From NCBI GenBank assembly GCA_026193155.1, contig JAPHSI010000058.1, positions 1-18,261 of the forward strand: 18,261 bases of DNA, read 5' to 3'. How positions within the stretch are numbered: position 1 is the first letter of the stretch; each line of letters starts with the position of its first letter. Below, piece by piece: positions 15,985 to 18,261 of this stretch. Under the pieces are notes generated by a model. It saw only the letters and a list, made by a program, of their open reading frames with translations, was not told the origin of the DNA and did no database searches. The stretch is from Sulfurimonadaceae bacterium. GTDB taxonomy: Bacteria > Campylobacterota > Campylobacteria > Campylobacterales > Sulfurimonadaceae. A program made the position numbers and the translations under genes.

Positions 15985-16389
15985 TTATTTGAAGTAAGAA
16001 AGTATTTTCTGAAAAATACCTTTTTTTGATGTGATTTTATCTTCTTGTTTATGTAGTATTTTATCTGAATACTTTAATTTAGCATCATTATGCTGTATTT
16101 TAGTTGCCTGAACTTTACTTTCATCCCAATCATTAGCCCACAGCACTTGACTATCTCTAATCCAATAATGTGATCTACAATTAAAATCCCAATTACCTAT
16201 AGAGGGATATAAAGTTATTCCATTACCATCGTATGTAATTTTCCAGCTATGAGGAGCTATAGGCGTGACAACTTTTTTGCCACACCCACAACAACATAGA
16301 TGAGTAACTGTTTTGTACTCCATTGATACATACAATACATTTTGTTCATACTCTTTAGGCATGAATACTACAAACTTATGCTCCAACAT
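15985..16389 (-). CDS. DUF6527 protein, putative peptidase of the ubiquitin-like cassette
   Basis: A 134-aa protein of the DUF6527 type. Family marks are LYVSMEYKTVTHLCCCGCG (Cys32, 33, 34 and 36), TPIAPHSW, LYPSIGNWDF, then CRSHYWIRD with Cys71, Ser73 and His74. The clustered Cys and Cys71 probably hold a zinc. From memory, DUF6527 proteins of bacterial ubiquitination-like (Bub) operons have been proposed to be serine peptidases that remove the modifier; Ser73/His74 are candidates, unproven here. Residues about 95-134 are a basic Lys-rich tail (KILHKQEDKITSKKG) outside the core. The ATG overlaps the end of the E1-like gene by 14 bases, so it is coupled to it. It is last in the operon and faces the broken comM. 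Confidence 0.8.
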   Translation of the reverse strand: MLEHKFVVFMPKEYEQNVLYVSMEYKTVTHLCCCGCGKKVVTPIAPHSWKITYDGNGITLYPSIGNWDFNCRSHYWIRDSQVLWANDWDESKVQATKIQHNDAKLKYSDKILHKQEDKITSKKGIFQKILSYFK

Positions 16390-17551
16390 CAGTATATACC
16401 ATTCCGCCAGTATCTATATTATATACAGTATTTGAATCACCTGTAAAGTTATGGTAAAAACCTAAATGCCTTTTCCATTGCATTACTGCCATAGAAGCAT
16501 TTATTGCATTTAATTCAGCAATTTGAATGTTTGTACCATAAAGATCATTCTCATCATCAACAATAGGAATTTCTTTTCTAAAATCTTTATTCCCATTAAA
16601 TACAGGCGTACAACGCACAGAACCTCTTATTTTATTTTTAACTACACTAAGTCCTAGCCCAACATCAATGTATTCAATATTGTTAGCTTCAAGATAATCA
16701 AATAAAGCAGGTTTTATAGCACTTTTATCGATAGATATAAAAACAAAATCTAATCCATCTAAAAGATTTAAATTGTCTTCTGTAATATATACATTGTTTG
16801 CATTGATATACTTATGCATATTGGAATACTGTTTCTTAAAATACTCTACTTTAGATTGCATTGATTCTAGTTGTTCAATATTTGTTGCACTAGGTGAACG
16901 AAATGCATTATGCGTATGGAATGTATCAGCATCAAACAACCTAATTTCAGCTACTTGAGTTTTAGCTACAAAATCCAAAATATATGAGCCAGTACCTCCT
17001 AAACCAATAATTCCAACTCTATGGCTTTTAAATACTTCTGTTAAAACTAAAATATCTGCTCTACTTGAGTTTGTATCAAAATATTCAAAGACATCTTCAG
17101 GGTTGTTATCATCAACAATAGGCTTAAATAAACAAGCAGTTGAAGAAGGGTTTATTACTTTAGCTTGATTTGCTAATATGTTAATATATGTAACCATTTT
17201 GTGGTAATAATCACGATATCCATCGTTTGGCTTGTTTGAGAAGCTACGACTTGATATAATCCCACTCATATGTGTAGTCGCTGCAACCACGTGTTTAATT
17301 GAATCAATCTCTGTTCCGTCTGAGAAACAAGGTTGTTCACCTATAAAATACACAACATGTTGATTATCATATCTAGCTATGCCACCGCTAGTTGCTAACT
17401 TAGAGATTAAAGTACCAGTTTTGATCTCTTTGTTACTATTAACATATGGAATATCTTCAATTATCAAATGACCTTGATTGATACTTAGAGAATATCCTTC
17501 ATTATGAAGTTTCTTAATATCTTTACTACGATTTATTAGTTGTCTCAACAT
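16376..17551 (-). CDS. E2-like/E1 fusion: DUF6791 plus ThiF adenylyltransferase
   Basis: A 391-aa fusion. Residues about 1-165 are DUF6791, an E2/UBC-like domain (QLINRSKDIKKL start, VVYFIGEQPC around Cys75, SFSNKPNDGYRDYYHKM at 103-119). Residues about 170-391 are an E1-type ThiF domain: ATP loop GLGGTG (183-188), Asp207 and Asp209 in LFDAD, and Asn215/Arg218 in HNAFR, equal to the adenylation Asn and Arg finger. It should adenylate the C-terminus of the small upstream protein and pass it on. Only three cysteines exist (75, 140, 314), none between Asp209 and residue 313, where classical E1 enzymes keep their thioester Cys. ATG 17551 was chosen because homologs begin at this MLRQLINR; a frame from 17566 adds MGWCS. 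The start overlaps the Ubl gene by 26 bases. It is not a thiamine or molybdopterin enzyme by context. Confidence 0.88.
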   Translation of the reverse strand: MLRQLINRSKDIKKLHNEGYSLSINQGHLIIEDIPYVNSNKEIKTGTLISKLATSGGIARYDNQHVVYFIGEQPCFSDGTEIDSIKHVVAATTHMSGIISSRSFSNKPNDGYRDYYHKMVTYINILANQAKVINPSSTACLFKPIVDDNNPEDVFEYFDTNSSRADILVLTEVFKSHRVGIIGLGGTGSYILDFVAKTQVAEIRLFDADTFHTHNAFRSPSATNIEQLESMQSKVEYFKKQYSNMHKYINANNVYITEDNLNLLDGLDFVFISIDKSAIKPALFDYLEANNIEYIDVGLGLSVVKNKIRGSVRCTPVFNGNKDFRKEIPIVDDENDLYGTNIQIAELNAINASMAVMQWKRHLGFYHNFTGDSNTVYNIDTGGMVYTDVGA

Positions 17552-17789
17552 TGAACACCATCCCATCTTTTACGACAACATCTTGACCTAAAGATAAAGT
17601 ACCGGTCACTTGTCCGTGTGCACCACGTTCATATGTAACCGTATGCATTTGTCTATCATCAATTTGTTTGTCTACTAAACCTAATATATCCATATAGGAA
17701 ACCTTCTTATCATCTACTGTATGTTGTTCAGCATTAATGATAATCATAAAATCTTTGTCGTTACCGACACCATTATTCTTTTGATTCAT
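17526..17789 (-). CDS. Ubiquitin-like modifier protein (Multi_ubiq type, single domain)
   Basis: An 87-aa protein. Residues 1-13 are a polar flexible tail, and about 14-85 form one beta-grasp (ubiquitin-like) domain. FMIIINAEQHTVDDKKVSY, then HTVTYERGAHGQVTGTLSLG and VVVKDGMVFNVETTNKS, match the Multi_ubiq pattern, in which the last strand reads GMVFNV(T/E)xTxxS. Most relatives I recall carry one or more such domains next to a DUF6791-ThiF gene. The protein ends in Lys-Ser, not the Gly-Gly of ubiquitin, and no cleavable tail is seen, so it may be used without processing. AAAGGA lies six bases before the ATG. It is first in the operon and overlaps the E1-like gene, suggesting coupled translation. 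Confidence 0.85.
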   Translation of the reverse strand: MNQKNNGVGNDKDFMIIINAEQHTVDDKKVSYMDILGLVDKQIDDRQMHTVTYERGAHGQVTGTLSLGQDVVVKDGMVFNVETTNKS

Positions 17790-17809
17790 TATGAATCCTT
17801 TTAACTATG

Positions 17810-17821
17810 CGTCAACTGACG
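17810..17821. promoter_or_regulatory. Small inverted repeat in the leader of the ubiquitin-like operon
   Basis: CGTCA-AC-TGACG forms perfect 5-bp arms with a 2-bp spacer, 21 bases upstream of the first start codon. GCATTTAAATGC (17831-17842) is a 12-bp perfect palindrome further up. Either may be a secondary binding site; neither resembles the 22-bp palindrome. Confidence 0.3.
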
Positions 17822-17848
17822 TGTATATAAGCATTTAAATGCACCTAA

Positions 17849-17854
17849 AATATA
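17849..17854 (-). promoter_or_regulatory. Candidate -10 box (TATATT) for the ubiquitin-like operon
   Basis: On the minus strand CTTATATATTTTAGG lies about 60 bases before the Ubl start codon. TATATT differs from consensus by one base. TTGTAT upstream is a poor -35 at long spacing. TATATA at 17823-17828 is an alternative. Weak visual call. Confidence 0.25.
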
Positions 17855-17905
17855 TAAGAGAAAAGCTTGTTTTAAAATACAAGATAGTTCTCAACATTAA
17901 AAGTA

Positions 17906-17911
17906 TATAAT
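17906..17911 (+). promoter_or_regulatory. Consensus -10 box (TATAAT) of the WYL regulator
   Basis: A perfect TATAAT lies 45 bases upstream of the regulator's TTG start, so transcription would begin near 17918, inside the adjacent 22-bp palindrome. No good -35 is present, as is common in this group. Confidence 0.5.
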
Positions 17912-17915
17912 GATA

Positions 17916-17937
17916 TACGCTCATAATTATGAGCGTA
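17916..17937. promoter_or_regulatory. Perfect 22-bp palindrome, probable operator of the WYL regulator
   Basis: The core ACGCTCATAATTATGAGCGT (17917-17936) is self-complementary without mismatch, and one more T/A pair on each side gives 22 bp. It lies between the two divergent transcription units, directly after a TATAAT box, so a bound dimer would block the regulator's own promoter. A shorter inverted repeat, GTATAT-AATG-ATATAC (17903-17918), overlaps its left edge and covers the -10 box. WYL-type regulators of defence operons (CapW, BrxR) bind such inverted repeats; the match to this regulator is inferred from position. Confidence 0.7.
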
Positions 17938-17956
17938 ATATTAAGGTTATAAAGCT

Positions 17957-18261
17957 TTGAGAAAATATAGACAAGTCTTTGATTACATCCCTAGCATAAT
18001 TCAGGATATATCTGATGGAAACTCACTTACAATCCCTGAGTATGCAGACAAATATGAGCTTCCAGAATCTACGTTGAGAAAGCACATAAGTGAAATTCAA
18101 GATAGATTTTATAAACATGAATTTAAGTTTTCAAAAAGTGATAATAGATGGATTAGTACAAAACCACGTTTCTTAAATGAAATGATACTTCAACCTCATG
18201 AAGCTATGATATTGAATCAAATACTAAAAAATGAGCATATGTGTGGTAAAAATATGAAACA
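17957..18261 (+). CDS. WYL-type transcriptional regulator, N-terminal part (cut by window end)
   Basis: The first 101 codons are visible. They show a winged-helix DNA-binding head: SLTIPEYADKYELPESTLRK, then HISEIQDRF, which fits helix-turn-helix with recognition helix ESTLRKHISEI. RWISTKPRFL and LQPHEAMILNQILKN follow, the linker seen before WYL domains in CapW/BrxR-like regulators. The WYL domain itself would be beyond the window, so the family call rests on this N-terminal pattern. Translation starts at TTG 17957: an in-frame TAA lies five codons upstream, no ATG occurs in frame until about codon 73, and TTAAGG sits at ribosome-site distance. Divergent from the ubiquitin-like operon by 167 bases; it probably represses itself and that operon through the palindrome. 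Confidence 0.68.
   Translation, partial: MRKYRQVFDYIPSIIQDISDGNSLTIPEYADKYELPESTLRKHISEIQDRFYKHEFKFSKSDNRWISTKPRFLNEMILQPHEAMILNQILKNEHMCGKNMK

Larger units (their letters stand above)
15833..18261. mobile_element. Left part of a genomic island inserted in comM (possibly Tn7-like), continuing past the window
   Basis: Homology to comM ends at or just after the GGA codon at 15830-15832. What follows is AT-rich repeat DNA, then accessory genes: ubiquitin-like cassette and WYL regulator. comM is a known attachment site of Tn7-like elements, including the AbaR/Tn6022 islands of Acinetobacter, which often carry defence genes as cargo. No transposase, integrase or second end is visible here, so the element class is inferred. 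If the insertion made a 5-bp duplication like AbaR, ACGGA at 15828-15832 would be the left copy. Confidence 0.7.

Noticed and set aside
16376..17551. ThiF/MoeB enzyme of thiamine or molybdopterin synthesis
   Set aside because: The N-terminal DUF6791 domain, lack of the CxxC zinc pairs, and the Multi_ubiq and DUF6527 neighbours point to a protein-conjugation system.
17552..17566. Longer E1-like start (adding MGWCS)
   Set aside because: Homologs as I recall them begin at the MLRQLINR region; the extra codons only re-read the modifier's conserved GMVFNV codons in another frame.
15985..18261. CBASS with E1/E2-type ancillary proteins
   Set aside because: No CD-NTase or effector gene is in the visible part, and the modifier is a dedicated beta-grasp protein. 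CBASS genes beyond the window cannot be excluded.

Overview
The window looks like a low-GC Campylobacterota chromosome, most like Sulfurimonas or a relative, with the edge of a mobile genomic island at its right end. The assignment rests on AT-rich, tightly packed housekeeping genes, a SpeE-type protein with the C-terminal block I recall from Helicobacter SpeE (YYN-DIH-AAFA), the clusters speE-coaE-dapF and tig-clpP-GGDEF-def, and TAAAAT-type -10 boxes. No 16S rRNA or other decisive marker is present, so the genus is inferred.

Layout, left to right. 18-1295 (+) is a FadL-family outer-membrane protein. 1335-2545 (-) holds a small DUF2892 membrane protein followed by purM, which ends in a clear terminator. 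Divergent from these, 2651-4541 (+) is an overlapping speE-like, coaE, dapF operon. 4542-8470 (-) reads rpsT, prfA, an AlgI-like MBOAT acyltransferase and an SGNH-like partner, probably a surface-glycan O-acylation pair. 8707-14062 (+) is a long housekeeping run: glmM, lspA, tig, clpP, a GGDEF-domain protein with a degenerate signature, and def. 14064-14786 (-) is a 2OG-Fe(II) dioxygenase.

The right end is the most interesting part. A comM (YifB-type AAA+ ATPase) gene begins at 14924 but breaks after the codons for GLANG, just before Walker B. From about 15833 the DNA is unrelated to comM. It starts with AT-rich repeats that look like a transposon end, then carries a compact operon reading back toward comM: a small ubiquitin-like protein (Multi_ubiq type, 87 aa), an E2-like/E1 fusion (DUF6791 plus ThiF adenylyltransferase) and a DUF6527 protein. 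This is a bacterial ubiquitination-like cassette of the kind called Bub. It probably attaches the small protein to targets and may reverse the reaction with the DUF6527 protein. A WYL-type regulator, cut by the window end, is divergent from it. Between the two lies a perfect 22-bp palindrome just downstream of a TATAAT box, a strong operator candidate.

The break in comM appears to fall on the codons where, from memory, the AbaR/Tn6022 Tn7-like islands enter Acinetobacter comM. The working picture is therefore a Tn7-like island in the comM attachment site carrying a regulated, probably anti-phage, protein-conjugation system as cargo. Transposase genes, the other element end and the rest of comM are outside the window, so the element type remains an inference.
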